NCBI GenBank assembly: GCA_029961685.1
Contig: JARWKL010000015.1
Span: 22,351,220-22,415,219 of the forward strand
Origin: Aristolochia californica
Lineage: Eukaryota; Streptophyta; Magnoliopsida; Piperales; Aristolochiaceae
Direction: 5' to 3'
DNA: 64,000 nucleotides
A model generated the notes under the pieces. That model did not search any database and had not been told where the DNA came from. It saw only the letters and a list, made by a program, of their open reading frames with translations. Position 1 is the stretch's first letter. Each line of letters starts with the position of its first letter. Below, one piece after another: positions 38,081-49,692 of the stretch. A program made the position numbers and the translations under genes.

Positions 38081-39139
38081 TGGAATATATTATGATCAGG
38101 AGACTTTTGACCCTTGATTTTCTTCACCTTGAAGCTATTTCAGGTAAATCCGTCTGTAAGTATAGCCCTACATGTTAAATTTGGAATCGCGTGACTCTGG
38201 ATAAACTGATATTTTACCATTTTGCATGTGAATAACCGAGGGAAGCACACCTTGTACTAACATGGAGCTTAATGGCTTCTTTTATCTGTAAATGTGACTG
38301 TGGATAAAGAATCTTTGATTCATGGTCAAGGAAGGCTTCACCCTTTTATTGGCTGCGAGGGGGAGAGAGGTTTATTGGCTTCGCCCCAGGTCTGGTCTAA
38401 CCCGGTTTAGTTGAACTATAATAGGATATTACAATAAGTATTACCGGTTAACCTTTTGAATCATTCCCCAAATTAGACAGGTCTAATTGGTCTAGAAACA
38501 GTCGGTTGGACTCCAATTCCAATCCATCTTGGTTGAACTGGCTTGTACATTCTGATTATGACACCATCGATTTTTATTCTGCTTTCTTATATATTTAGGA
38601 CATAATAAATAGAAAATCAGATGAATGGTTCAAATTGACAATTGAATAAGGGCTCACATTTAACCTTTACAGTCCTTACACACGTTATTACCAGCTAAAT
38701 GCTCTGTTAATGAAGCCTCTTATATCAATTTGGAGATGAATCATTCTGTAAACCTACCATTCATGTAATGGAATAAATGACAGAGAAAACATGGAAGGGC
38801 ATGCATGACACAGATACGCAAGCAAATAATGGTGTAGGTGGAGGGAGAGTGAGAAGAACAAGTGGTTAATGAAAAAAAAAAAAACAAAAATTGGATCAAA
38901 ATTAACCTAAATGGGTCCAAGTATACATTTTACACCTGTTTTTATTAATAGGTTGAGTTCGGATCAACCCGCTTAACAATTGGTTGAAGTAGACCCGATT
39001 CGATTCGATTCGGGCCTGAACCGAAACCATTTTAGAGATGTAAAAAATTAGTGAGGCCGCCATTCTATCGCGAATTGCTCTCCTCTCCTGCTCTGTGGTG
39101 TCTAAGAGACTCCATTTTCGTCTCAGCTTAGCTTTTGCC
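38081..39139. other. Intergenic region between ClpF and the SpoU gene
   Basis: It holds the ClpF 3' end and the promoter of the next gene on the same strand. Two stretches (38395-38550 and 38935-39030) are rich in GGTTGAACT/CGATTCGATTCGGG words like the hAT-like repeats elsewhere. I see no gene in it. Confidence 0.5.
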
Positions 39140-42008
39140 ATGAGCGCCTCTAAAACCATAGTCCGCACTTACATCTCAGTCTCCTCGTTCAAGCCACGAA
39201 CACGGAAACCTTCACGAAGCTTCTTCCCTTTTCATCGCCGACTTCTTCATCCGTTGTCTGGTAATGTCTCCTCTTTCTTCTCCCTCTCCCATTTTCTCAG
39301 GCTCGATCCGGCCCGTCGAGGGTTGGATCTGTATCCCAAAGTTACCGGTTCTTCCGGAATCCGGTCTGACGCTCTAGCAGCAGTCTACTCCGCGGACCAG
39401 CTGGACGAAACTCCTCCGAGTAATTCCATGGTTGAAATTCCCGAAGAGCTAACAGAAGGCACAGTTGAAGAGTTAATTTCGAACCCCAAAGATGATGTTC
39501 GTAGGTTAATGAAAATGGAGAGGAGGTCTGATTTTGATGAAGCAAGAGGAGAGAGGAATAAGAGTCATTGGTTTCCCTACCTTGACCAGTTTAAATCAGG
39601 AGACAATTCTCTCACTAGTAGCCAGATTTTGGAAGCTCTTGATACTTTTATGAAGAGCGAGAGGAAGGAAAAGATTAGGGAGGTGGTAGAGAATCGGAGT
39701 TATGGCCTCAGTTTGGTGGTGGAGGGTTTGACGGATTTCGGCAATGTTTCAGCGGCATTTCGGTCGGCCGATGCGTTAGGGTTTCAATCCGTCCATGTGA
39801 TTTCATGCGACAGCTCAAAAAGGTGCAGCAAGCCTTGAGGTGAAACACCGCGTTTTAGCTAATAATAATAATAATGAAAATACCATGTTATATCTTAATT
39901 TGGTAGTTTCAGAAAGCTGGGTAAAACTAGTTTTCATGTTTCACTGGTTTCATATTGCTTATCGCAGATATAGAGACAATCGTCATGTTAGCAAGGGTGC
40001 TGAGAAATGGTTGGACATCGAACTCTGGAATTCGACGCAAGAGTGCTTCAAGGTTTTAAAGGCTCGTGGTTACCGCATTGCTACAACACATGTGGGAATG
40101 GATACGGTATGGATTAAGACGACCTTCCTTTATTCTCTATTTTACACAAATACAATTTTGAATGTCAATGTAAATAAATACTCATGCAACTTAAATAACA
40201 CTGATAGACCAAAATAATTAATATCGGTGCTGATGCATGCCTATTTGTTGTCTCCATCATACAACAGACCTTGAACTAGGCACACTAGACCTTCTCCTTC
40301 TGAAAATTGGGAGCTGGACTTTTAGGCTTAACGAGTCCTATCGAAAAACTTAACTGAACCGAACTTGAACAGTTTGTGAGCTGGTTTGACTGGTGCCACC
40401 CCTAATCTTGGGATTTATAATTAGATAGGTTGGATTGATAAGAATAAGCTCATTTTCATTCTTTATTACTCTGATTCCTAGGATCACATTTGCTAGTTAT
40501 GGGACTTTTACGTCAAAGTTTATTACTAGAGTATTTTTTTTTTACCTTCAGAATTTTGACATTTTCATTTCCAAATATTAAAATATCATGTATGTATAAC
40601 ATAAAATAATAAGACCTATGGGACATTTTCCAATACTTGCATTTGTCAAACTTGGACTAATGCTAGACAAAGGCTACATTATAATGTAGAATCGGCAGCG
40701 CTCCCAATGGCATGAACTACGAGATGTTGAGTAAGGAATGATTTCTGATTTTTGGTGCTTTGCAGGTTTCTATTTATGACATGGATTGGTCATACCCCAC
40801 AGTGATAGTTGTCGGGAATGAGCTCAAGTGAGTGTCTTCACTGAACTTGTTGATTCTGTTGTCCATGAAGCAATGCAACATTCTTAACAGTCGAGGTTTT
40901 TTCTATGGCATAATACCATCTCAAAAGAGTGAAATGTTTCTTGGCTTTGTGCTAAATGCATTGTCCTCGTAAAGATGACAAAAACACCCGAGATAAAAAG
41001 ATAAAAGCTAAAAGTGGAAGTGATGTTGGCCTTCTGTGGGGCAAGTTGAAGCATTTGGGGTTTAGGGTTTCAGTCCAGTGGGTGGCTGTGGTTCCTTGGC
41101 TGTTGAGGCTCGAGTAACCTTCACTGAATGAAAGAAAAAACCATCATAAATCTGATTTTGACTTGAATGAAATAGTTTGTCCGTGGCCTATACATAACCA
41201 GTGAATGCAGGAAGGATGTCTACTTGATGTGACATTTCTTTCCAGTTCTTTTAGGAAAACCTTTTGGAAAACAGAAAAGTTATGGGTACAGATTAATTTA
41301 ATCTTTAGGAAATAAGGCCATTTGATCATGTGTTAATTAATGTGTAATGTACCTTTTGGTCTAGTATCCTTTTTGTTCATCAGTTATTTTGAATAAGCTG
41401 TATTCTAGACAATGTGCAACCGTGGACATGCAGTGTAGTTGCAGGAAAGACCAAATCATTCCCTCAAAGGAATTGATCACTTCACTTGAAGCAAATTGCT
41501 GCTTTCACTGGTATAGGGGAATCTATTCATGCAAGCTGATTAATGCTGGTGCTAATTTGTCAATAGGGGTATAAGTGATGAGGCTCTACAGTTGTCTGAC
41601 TTGCACTGTAGCATCCCTATGAATGGCATGGTGGACTCTTTCAATGTTTCAGTCGCAGCAGGCATTCTCATGCATCATGCTGTTTGTGATAGAACGTCTC
41701 GCCTGGTGAGGAACTACTCTTTCACTGCAGTCCTTAAATTTATATACAAGCATATTGCATTACTCTCTTTGTGATAGAACCCAATTTTTTATAGATGCGG
41801 TGGAGGTCTCTTTTGCTAGCTCATGGTGGCAATGGCATGATTTATTAAAATTTGTGCTGTTATTTTACAGGGACGACATGGAGATTTGACGCTTGAAGAA
41901 CGCCAGATCCTACTAGCAGAGTTCTATCTGCGTCATAGCAAGAATGCAATCAGCATTGCTCTTGAGTATGCAAAAAGGAGGTTGGATAAGCCGATATGTA
42001 AACTATGA
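39140..42008 (+). CDS. SpoU/TrmH-family RNA 2'-O-methyltransferase, probably organellar
   Basis: Five exons: 39140-39822, 39968-40106, 40766-40827, 41567-41705 and 41871-42008, all GT-AG and in phase, giving 386 residues. I chose the ATG at 39140 (MSASKTIVRTY); the frame upstream lacks another ATG. Residues 1-50 are Ser/Arg-rich and suit an organelle transit peptide. The C-terminal SPOUT domain shows motif 1 (DFGNVSAAFRSADALGF, about 205-221), motif 2 (VVGNELKGISDEAL, about 288-301) and motif 3 (MVDSFNVSVAAGILMH, about 316-331). Motif 3 forms the knot that binds S-adenosylmethionine. The catalytic Arg of motif 1 is present. The family methylates ribose in tRNA (position 18) or rRNA. Exact substrate and organelle cannot be told. 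From memory an Arabidopsis relative is At4g15520. Confidence 0.88.
40330..40412. repeat. hAT-like repeat end in intron 2 of the SpoU gene
   Basis: CGAACTTGAACAG words end in GTGCCACCCCTA, as in the other hAT-like fragments. The other end is not recognisable. Confidence 0.3.
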
Positions 42009-42636
42009 GAGCTCATAATGTGAGAACTTCCCAAATTTCTAATTCTTAATCCTATATCGAGTCCAGGAACTCGTTCTTTGCAGTCACAAAGGAATCAAAG
42101 TCTTCATATTTAATTGAGTTTAGCAGTTCAGGAAGGAGCAGAAAGATTAAGCATGCAAAATTCAATGAAACCCTGTTTCAGATTAAATTGATTGACAAAG
42201 AAGAAACAGTTAAACAGTTCTCTCCTCTCTGTTTCCTTTACCTTTCTAGCGATGACGAGGAGGAGCGGTGGATACGCTTGAAGCTTTTGAAGAAAGTATT
42301 GGAAGAGGGCCGCGCGAACGCGTACCCCCACGACCACAAATTATGACGTGCATTCTCCCACATGGGGAGATGCTAAGCCTGTGCCCCTCCCTAGTGCAAT
42401 GGAAGCCACTGACTTAGGCCACAGGCCTTATTGATCACCCGTCGACCCCGCCCAGGTAAGTATGTTCTCCTACTCTTGTGACCTCCTATTTCAAGCCCTC
42501 TTTACTCCCACTTTCCTCCCCACTTCCCAATGTGGGACTAACCACCACCATTGAAAAACAGCTTTTATTATCAGAAACTCCCTCAAACGTACAAGACATT
42601 TATTATCAACACAACACGGTTTTAGTACATTCGTTC
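42009..42636. other. Convergent 3' regions of the SpoU and NRP1-like genes
   Basis: The two genes face each other 628 bp apart. A GC-richer block at 42340-42545 ends in CCCAATGTGGGACTA, a motif typical of plant LTR ends, so a decayed LTR is possible. No gene is visible. Confidence 0.4.
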
Positions 42637-43065
42637 CTACTTCAAGAATCCTTGAGCCGTCTTCAAGTAGCCCCCAAAGTCGTTTTCCTTCTTTTCGTCT
42701 TCCCCACCTGAAGGAGCCGACGGCGCATTCTCTGCGACCGCGGTGGTTGAATCAGGGGCAGGTTTTGCAGTTTTGATGGAGTGAGAAGATTCGTATTTGT
42801 CGAGGTACGTTTCGGCCTTCTTCACGTACGCACCCATCCCCTTCTCTTCGTCCAATTTCCCGTAATGGGAACCTGCGGCAAGCAGATCCGATGCCGCTCC
42901 CGCGACCTTACCTTGGTCTATTTTCTCCTTCTCGTTGGACAAGGTGGCTTGGGCTGCCTCGGCCACCAGTTTGGCGTTTGAGAAGAGCTCCGTTGTGGAT
43001 GGTTGGGGCTTCTTAGTGCTGCCGGTGCTGTCAGCTTTCGAGCCTAGTGAACCAAGTAGATTCAT
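42637..43065 (-). CDS. NRP1: Nodulin-related protein 1-like protein
   Basis: Single exon of 142 residues. I start at the ATG at 43065 (MNLLGSLGSKADSTG) because it aligns with the family start; the 30 residues upstream look like leader sequence. The small hydrophilic protein has an Ala-rich helical core (SNAKLVAEAAQATLSNEKEK, then GKVAGAASDLLAAGSHYGKL), a YVKKAETYLDKYESSHS segment, a Pro/Ser/Ala-rich linker and the conserved end GGYLKTAQGFLK. These features match Arabidopsis NRP1 (At2g03440), which is linked to heat and abscisic-acid responses. No membrane segment or signal peptide is seen. It is convergent with the SpoU gene. Confidence 0.88.
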   Translation of the reverse strand: MNLLGSLGSKADSTGSTKKPQPSTTELFSNAKLVAEAAQATLSNEKEKIDQGKVAGAASDLLAAGSHYGKLDEEKGMGAYVKKAETYLDKYESSHSIKTAKPAPDSTTAVAENAPSAPSGGEDEKKENDFGGYLKTAQGFLK

Positions 43066-43500
43066 TGTTTGGAATTTTGATGGAGGATGAAGAAGACTGG
43101 ACGCCGAGTGGAGAAGGAATCCTCTTCTTTGTTTTATAAGTAGAAAAAGAGGCAAGTGGGGTTTGTTTCCGGTGGTTGACAGTTAAGCCTCCCTCTTCCG
43201 ATCTAAATATCTGCTTCTGCTATTGATTTCTGAAACCTACCTCCAATCAAATCCATTCAGAGTCGATACCGTGTCGCTCTCGTCGTCCACACATTTGTGT
43301 TCAATTAATGCTGCAGTTGTTGATAATGTCTGTTTTAATCTGTGGCCACAAGATATGTCGGCATCTATCTGCCCAGTAATGGGTGGTGGGATGGGATGAT
43401 CTTTATCCATTTTGGGATAATTGTATTTTGTTCCTGTGAGTGTGGTGTCTTGTCAGACTGCATTAGGGAAACTCTTTACATAAAGATGTAGATATTTGGA
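43066..43500. other. Leader and promoter region of the NRP1-like gene
   Basis: It lies directly upstream of the minus-strand NRP1-like ATG and so holds its leader and promoter. No other gene is visible. Confidence 0.4.
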
Positions 43501-44140
43501 AGGTTTATCAAACTATAGTGAATAATTATAAATTTTAACTTCACTTAAAAGCAATTATAAAGACATAAACCGTTTTAGTAGTTAAAGGTTTAGGTATATT
43601 GAATATTGTTTTATTAGGAGCGGTTATAATATATTTAAATATAATATATACCTAAATAGATAATTAATTAAAATAAATATAGTTACTATATTTATAAGTT
43701 ATTTAACGTATAGAATTAAAATATATTAATATCTTAATTAATGAAAATATATTATATTAATATAAGATAATAAATAAATAAATTATTTTTTAATTACATA
43801 AGATATGTTTTAACATTAAAAACTATTAATTTAATATAATAGTAAAAAATAATATAATAAATATATATATATTTATCAATAACATAATATATATTTTTAT
43901 GTATTATTAATTAATAATATATTATCACAAAATTTAAAATCATTGGTTTAATTAATTATAGCAATGGGATAATTAAACAAAAATAATTTATCAAATATTT
44001 ATTTTAAAAATATTTTAATTATGACTATTAAATCAATAATTTAATATAATAATTATAAAATAAATATATTAAATAAATAAAAATAATTATTTTATAAAAA
44101 ATATAAATTATTATTCTTATTACCTTCCTCACAACTAGCG
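43500..44140. other. Very AT-rich block
   Basis: It is made almost only of A and T, with runs such as ATATATATATATTTATC and repeated TTAATATAATA words. No gene or transposon domain is visible. It lies between the NRP1-like promoter and the helicase inverted repeat. Confidence 0.7.
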
Positions 44141-44662
44141 TAAAAATATATTGAGATATTCGAATGTATGATATGGTTAATCTAATTCAAAGTCCTCCCC
44201 AATAACCTCTGTTCTGAAATCCCTATGTTGTTAAGTGAAGTGATAGTTCTTCTATACGAGAGAAGAAGAAATCCATTAGGGTCAAGAGATGAGCAATCAA
44301 AAGTAAAGCAAGTCATAATTGGAAACAAACTTCATGAGCGATCAAAAAATCAGGGTCAATGCTGAGAGGGGTGAGCGGTAGAGTTAGGGTTTCAACATAT
44401 TTTTCCAACCATTATGAAGGAGAGACTAAGATTTCATGTGGCTCTAGTTATACGTGAACAGGAGGAGAATTTTCTCTGAAAAACCTCTTTTTTTTGTGGC
44501 TCTATAAGTAGATAATTTTAGGAATAGGCCTTCTTGTGTGGCTCTATAAGTGAAAAGTTTAAGTAGAAGCTCTCGTTTGTAGCTCTACAAGTGGATAGTT
44601 TAGGTATAAACCTTTTTTTGCGATTCTACAAAAAGATAATTTAAGTGTAGGCCCACATATGA

Positions 44663-45330
44663 GTATCTTCATTTGAAATCCTTGCTACCAATTTATCAAC
44701 AACAACATTTGATTGAGCACAAATAAGCACTCTTCCTCTCACTACAGGGTATTTTTTTTAGACAAGGAATCTTTCTTCTCTTCCTTCATTAATTGCCTGG
44801 CAAAGGCAACATCCTGTCAAGCCCTAACAAATACAAATTGACTAATCTTTGATTAGTTCCGGTAGCAAAACTTCCATGTGAAAGGCCACATGCGTTTTTT
44901 TATATATCCTTCTTTTTTGCCAAGTTCAGAGCAAGCAAGCAAACCACTTATTATAGTAACAATTATTCTGGTCTTCCCTCTGCCTAGAGGACCCTATATA
45001 AGTGACAGATTAAAATGTTTATTTTGGCTTTGTATTCCAATAGCAATATAGCTTGAAGTTGACTGTCATTAAATGATGACTTCAAAGTCTCCAAAAGTGG
45101 AAGAGAAAGCTTACACAGTTCAAGTTTTCTAGATTTCGGATAACATTGACCAATATGATTCAAAATTAGTGGAAGCATGGGTATATCCTTCAATGAAGAA
45201 AGAGCCTGGAATTCCAGAAGTTGAGTAATACTCAAAATGAGTGGCATACCACTTGCTCCACTCAGTGAGAATTCTCTTTGCCTTACAAATGTGTGCCGAA
45301 GCACTTTGAAGATCTCATTTAAGCTATCAC
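44663..45330 (-). pseudogene. SEN1/MAA3-type helicase fragment, left (minus) copy
   Basis: The minus-strand frame 45394-44984 reads FQALSSLKDIPMLPLILNHI, KLELCKLSLPLLETL and NDSQLQAI. Past a frameshift come DVAFARQLMKEEKKDS, RVLICAQSNVVVDKLVARIS and NEDTHM. This order fits the start of the ATPase core of MAGATAMA3/SEN1-like superfamily 1 RNA/DNA helicases. It keeps more of the region after Walker A than the right copy. It is frameshifted and lacks most of the protein, so it is not a working gene. Confidence 0.75.
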
Positions 45331-45332
45331 TA

Positions 45333-45850
45333 AGAGGAGTAAGTGGTATGCCACTCGCATTATGAGTATTACTCCTCAACTTCGAAAATTCCAAGCTCTT
45401 TCTTCATTGAAGGATATACCCATGTTTCCACTGATTTTGAATCCTATTGGTCAATGTTATCAGAAATCTAGAAAACTTGAATTGTGTAAGCTTCCTCTTC
45501 AACTGTTGTAAACTTTGAAGTCATATTTTAATGACAGTCAACTTCAAGCTATCAATATTGCTATTGGAATACAAAGCCAAAATATAGATTTTGATCTGTC
45601 ACTTATATAGGGTCCTCCAGGCACAGGGAAGACCATAATAATTGTTACTATAGTAAGTGGCTTGCTTGCTTGCTCTGAACTTGGCAAAAACAGAAGGATA
45701 TATAAAAAAACGCATGTGGCCTTTCACATGGAAGTTTTGCTACCGGAACTAATCAAAGATCAAAGATTAGTCAATCTATTGCAATTGCTCAATCAAATAT
45801 TGTTATAGATGAATTAGTAGCAAGGATTTCAAATGAAGGTATTCATATGT
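45333..45850 (+). pseudogene. SEN1/MAA3-type helicase fragment, right (plus) copy
   Basis: The plus strand reads SSLKDIPMFPLILNPIGQCY, FNDSQLQAINIAIGIQSQN, DFDLSLI, a stop, then GPPGTGKTIIIVTIVSGLLA. The GPPGTGKT is an intact Walker A motif. After a deletion it ends AQSNIVIDELVARISNEGIH. It then runs straight into TRIM-derived sequence at ATTCATATG (about 45841-45849). Internal stops rule out a full protein. Confidence 0.78.
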
Positions 45851-46154
45851 TGGCCTACACCTAAACTATCCTCTTGTAAAACCACAAAAAAGGGCCTACT
45901 CTTAAACTATCTACTTGTAGAACCACAAAAGATGACCTACACCTAAACCATCTACTTATAGAACCACAAAAAAAAGAGCCAACACTTAAATTATCCACTT
46001 GTAAAACCACAAAAAATAGCCTACACACGAGGGAGAGTGTTATAGAATAATCCTCCATGGATTAGTGAGTACAAAAATTTTAAGTTTATTAGTTGAATTT
46101 TTTTTTCCTAAATTGGCTAATCGTTTTAAGATGGGCCTTGTACCCAACTTAACA
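45843..46154 (+). mobile_element. TRIM interior with tandem array plus 3' LTR
   Basis: Five units of about 43 bp (GGCCTACACCTAAACTATCC ... TTGTAAAACCACAAAA) match the TRIM interior (AAATTATCCGTTTGTAAAGC), here amplified. CGAGGGAGAG, a polypurine tract, and an LTR follow at 46038-46154 (TGTTATAGAATAATCC ... ACCCAACTTAACA). The 5' LTR is missing and helicase sequence takes its place. Confidence 0.7.
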
Positions 46155-46692
46155 ATAATATCTAGGTGGCACAAGTAATCTGGGTTATGGAACAAACCTT
46201 ATCTACTTGGTTGGTGTGACTTCATTCTGTTCAGTCAAGATATCTCACTAGATAGGCACACTCTGCTCTTGATGTTAAAAAATCGAATCACCATAATTGC
46301 ACGAACCACAGCCCACTGATCGTAATTGGCTTAATTCAGTAAAACCGACAGTCTTCCAAGACAGATAATCAACCTATTACTAGCATCCAACGATCATTTA
46401 CAGAAAACAGGCATGTCACTGTTATAGAAGATTAATGCAGAGGCAGGTAGACAGCTAATAAACCCTTTTCATAGACTTCATAAGAGGACAGGTAGGCAAG
46501 GGTTATCACGCAAATTGGGAAGCAGCCATTCAATCCATTGTCCAACGAAAAAAAGGTAAACCTGGAGAACTGCCGCAGAGAGATTACAGGGTTCTTCTCT
46601 GCTGCAGGACAAGCAAAGAAGAAAAATAGAAGGATAAGAGGAGAGAAGAAGATTGGATGATATCTAATTTGATGTTCAAGGCTCTGATACTA

Positions 46693-46972
46693 TGTAGAAG
46701 TGAAATAATGGTGAAATAGTGATGTACTGCAACAAAGAGAAAAAGTAGCAGCTTCTCATTCTATTAACTGATCAACTAGATTATGGTGAAACCTTGCTAA
46801 CAGGCTGAAACACATCTCACTAAGAGAAAAAGACCAGAATGACTTCGAAGTTACAAAGTCATCTAAGTCGTTTTAAGTGATTAAACTACCCTCACTACAG
46901 AAATGCATAATAAAAAGAGATAAGAAACTGAAAAGTTACAATTACAAGATATTATTCTTCTCTACATGAACA
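46693..46972 (-). mobile_element. Copia LTR with primer-binding site
   Basis: On the minus strand it runs from TGTTCATGTAGAG at 46972 to TTTCACTTCTACA at 46693, followed by TAGTATCAGAGCC. It is related to the LTR at 36254-36564. The stretch 46155-46690 may be its leader; no polymerase is seen. Confidence 0.55.
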
Positions 46973-47289
46973 GACGCTGAAAATTTTGGTCAAACGGAAA
47001 TTTTGCCATGGTACTTTTTATCTATACTTCCCAGTTGGTCAAACACACCCTTAGAGAACGAGTTATAACATAAGAGAGTATGCTGCTTTCTCTTCTCTCC
47101 TAGTTTGTCTCAAACCAAACAAGAGAAAGTATAACATGATATTATATTTCTTCACTTCTTCACATGTATAAAATGTATCAAACGACAATAGTCAACAAGG
47201 GAATTGTTGTAAGGTTAGAAAAGCCTGCAGATTAACAACCAAAGCCAGTACTCTTAACCCAACTGTGTTTAAATGATTCGGATGAGATA

Positions 47290-49598
47290 TCTTTACAATT
47301 CCAATACTTTTATTGTTTTAATCTCCTTCAAACTCTGGGATTTAATGAATTTTAAATTCTTGCTTTCAGTTCAAATTAGGAATAAGCATGTCTTAGGTCA
47401 GCCGACGTCAAACGGATCACTCTGCTATAAAATAAGAAATGGTTAATTGCCCACAAACCCCTAAAATATAGAATAATTGCCTCCATATTTTTAGGTTTTA
47501 TAATACTGCAGAGTGAGAAGATGATTCAAGCAAAAAACCATTGACAAATCAAATACTGAAAAAAAATGTTCTTTAGTACTTCTACTTGAATATACTGATT
47601 AATGAGAGACTAATCACGGCAGGTCCTAAAAAAAGACGAAAATTTTGTTCAACCATAATCATCCTTTTTTTTGCCAATTTAACAACCACCAGTAACAGAA
47701 CAGATACAGATTTGCTCTTTGCTTCAAGTTGACATCAGTAGGATTGTGCAAAGAAACATGTCAATTAGAAGATGTTGACCTAGTATGCTAAAGGGCTCCA
47801 TCTCTTCCACTCCAATACAATGAAGGTGAGCAATTTTAAGTAAAAGTAAAACAAAAAGTTAATTCTTTTGTATTTCTCACTGGAAACCTCCAAGTGTCTT
47901 TCAGAAGAAATGAGGATCACCTGAATTGGGTCTAAAAAATCATGTGAATGGTCCTCAAGGGCCTCAGCACCCTTTGCCTCCAAAGCAACAAATTTTGATT
48001 TGGAGCTGAGTTCAATGAACTCCTGAATCACCCTTCCTTCTTCACCTATTCTCCTCAAAACATCTGCTGTATTGGATTTTAGCAATATGTACGTGTCACA
48101 ATAGCAAGATGGAGGGCATCCAAAACAGTCTTATAGAAGACTCAATTTTTGTTGATGAATATGATGAAATAATCATCAAGGACAGAAGCCTATAATTTCA
48201 AAAAGAAATATGCGGATTAATTTTTTAAGAAGTGGAGCTGTTATGTAAACGTGGAAACTGCTCTCTAGTGCTGTACTAAAGTGTATCTTTAGTCCAGGGT
48301 CTGGTAATCAGACAGGTAAAAGACCAGGGCCAAATACCTCCAAATGCTAATTCTACCAAAAAAAGCAGGTACTAGCTCCCAGTGAGATAGAGAACTATGC
48401 AAACAGTTAACCTTCCTTTTTATCAAATCTAGGATGAAAAAGTAAATGGTATTGGTTCCAATGAATATGACATGGAAGTACCTGTTCATTGCATGACCGA
48501 TCCTCTCTAGACATGCAGTTAGAAAAACATTATCCTTATGCCCGGTGCAGATAAACATAGATGTCGACAATCTTTCAGAAATTGAATGATATCTTCTATG
48601 CAAACATGAAAAACCAATAAGGTTACAGAACCACTAAAAGCAGTGCCTGGAGATATTCCCTCCTAAAAGGTTGAAAACAACCCTCACTATTGTTGTATGC
48701 TGATATCTGACAGATATTCCAAGATAACCTTTTCAGCCATATCAGATGAAATAAATGGTAGCAAAGTGGAGTTAACATTGCTTTCTTTTAAGAAGTTCAC
48801 AAAGTTTTGACCATCACCTTTTCTTATAGGTAACTTCATGTTGCCAGTGTTGCAACTGAAAAAACCTTGTTAGAATAGCAGCCAGCTTAAGAGTTTGGGA
48901 AATTACAAGAGATCTTACTATTCTAAAAGAAGTTATATATGAATAATCTAAAGTGATTCATTTCAAAATTATTTTTCATCAGATGCTTAGAAATTAGATA
49001 GAAAAACTGAAAATCTTGAGTATTTACAAGTGCTTCAATAACAATAAGACAAACCAGCTATGCAGCCCTGCTGATGAATGTAAATCCTTTCTATTCCAGG
49101 ATTTTCAGCATGTCTACAAAACAGTGACAGAATAGTTTACTGTTGAGAAGAGCAGTGGTTTTTGAATTTCTCTTAAAGAAATTCATATGGTACAAGTAGC
49201 CAGAGAAGTAGAGTGATAAACCACATACAATACCAAAATCTGGTGAATACTGGCATCGGCAATTTCTTTGGTCTAAATTCATACCTCTCAGGGTCTCTCA
49301 AACTAAGAGCTTCGCATTGAGGACACCAACAAGTTTTACCAATAAGTCACTCAGCAAGCTTTCACTCTTTCCACCCGATCACAACAAAATAATAAGATGT
49401 TTCTCTATCAACTTAAGCATATTCTGCACATGATATAATTGGACAAACATAGTATAGAGGAAAGAACTAAACTTTACCATCTCCATCAGAAGAAATAGAG
49501 TTGTAGTTTGCTCTGATGTAAGCACCAGGCTTCCAACATCTTGATTTGTTCACTTCATGGAAATTCGAATAGTGAAAAAGACGTCACAGCGATACACC

Positions 49599-49692
<94 letters not shown>

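Larger units (their letters stand above)
44490..46020. repeat. Long inverted repeat (hairpin) of helicase and TRIM sequence
   Basis: Left arm about 44490-45260 and right arm about 45333-46020, with a ~72-bp spacer (45261-45332). The arms are reverse complements over long stretches: ACCCTATATAAGTGACAGAT in the left arm (44990 on) pairs with ATCTGTCACTTATATAGGGT in the right. They differ by scattered substitutions and by about 85 bp present only in the left arm (about 44725-44830). Each arm has helicase coding sequence inside and a ~43-bp tandem array outside. Four units are in the left array and five in the right. Confidence 0.85.

Noticed and set aside
42340..42545. Possible Cassandra-type LTR with 5S rRNA sequence
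   Set aside because: CCCAATGTGGGACTA is suggestive of an LTR end but no 5S rRNA promoter block could be recognised.
42781..42981. Plus-strand 66-codon frame
   Set aside because: Antisense shadow of the NRP1-like coding sequence.
45861..46058. 65-codon minus-strand frame with repeated FVVLQVDNL words
   Set aside because: Translation of the ~43-bp tandem array; not a protein gene.
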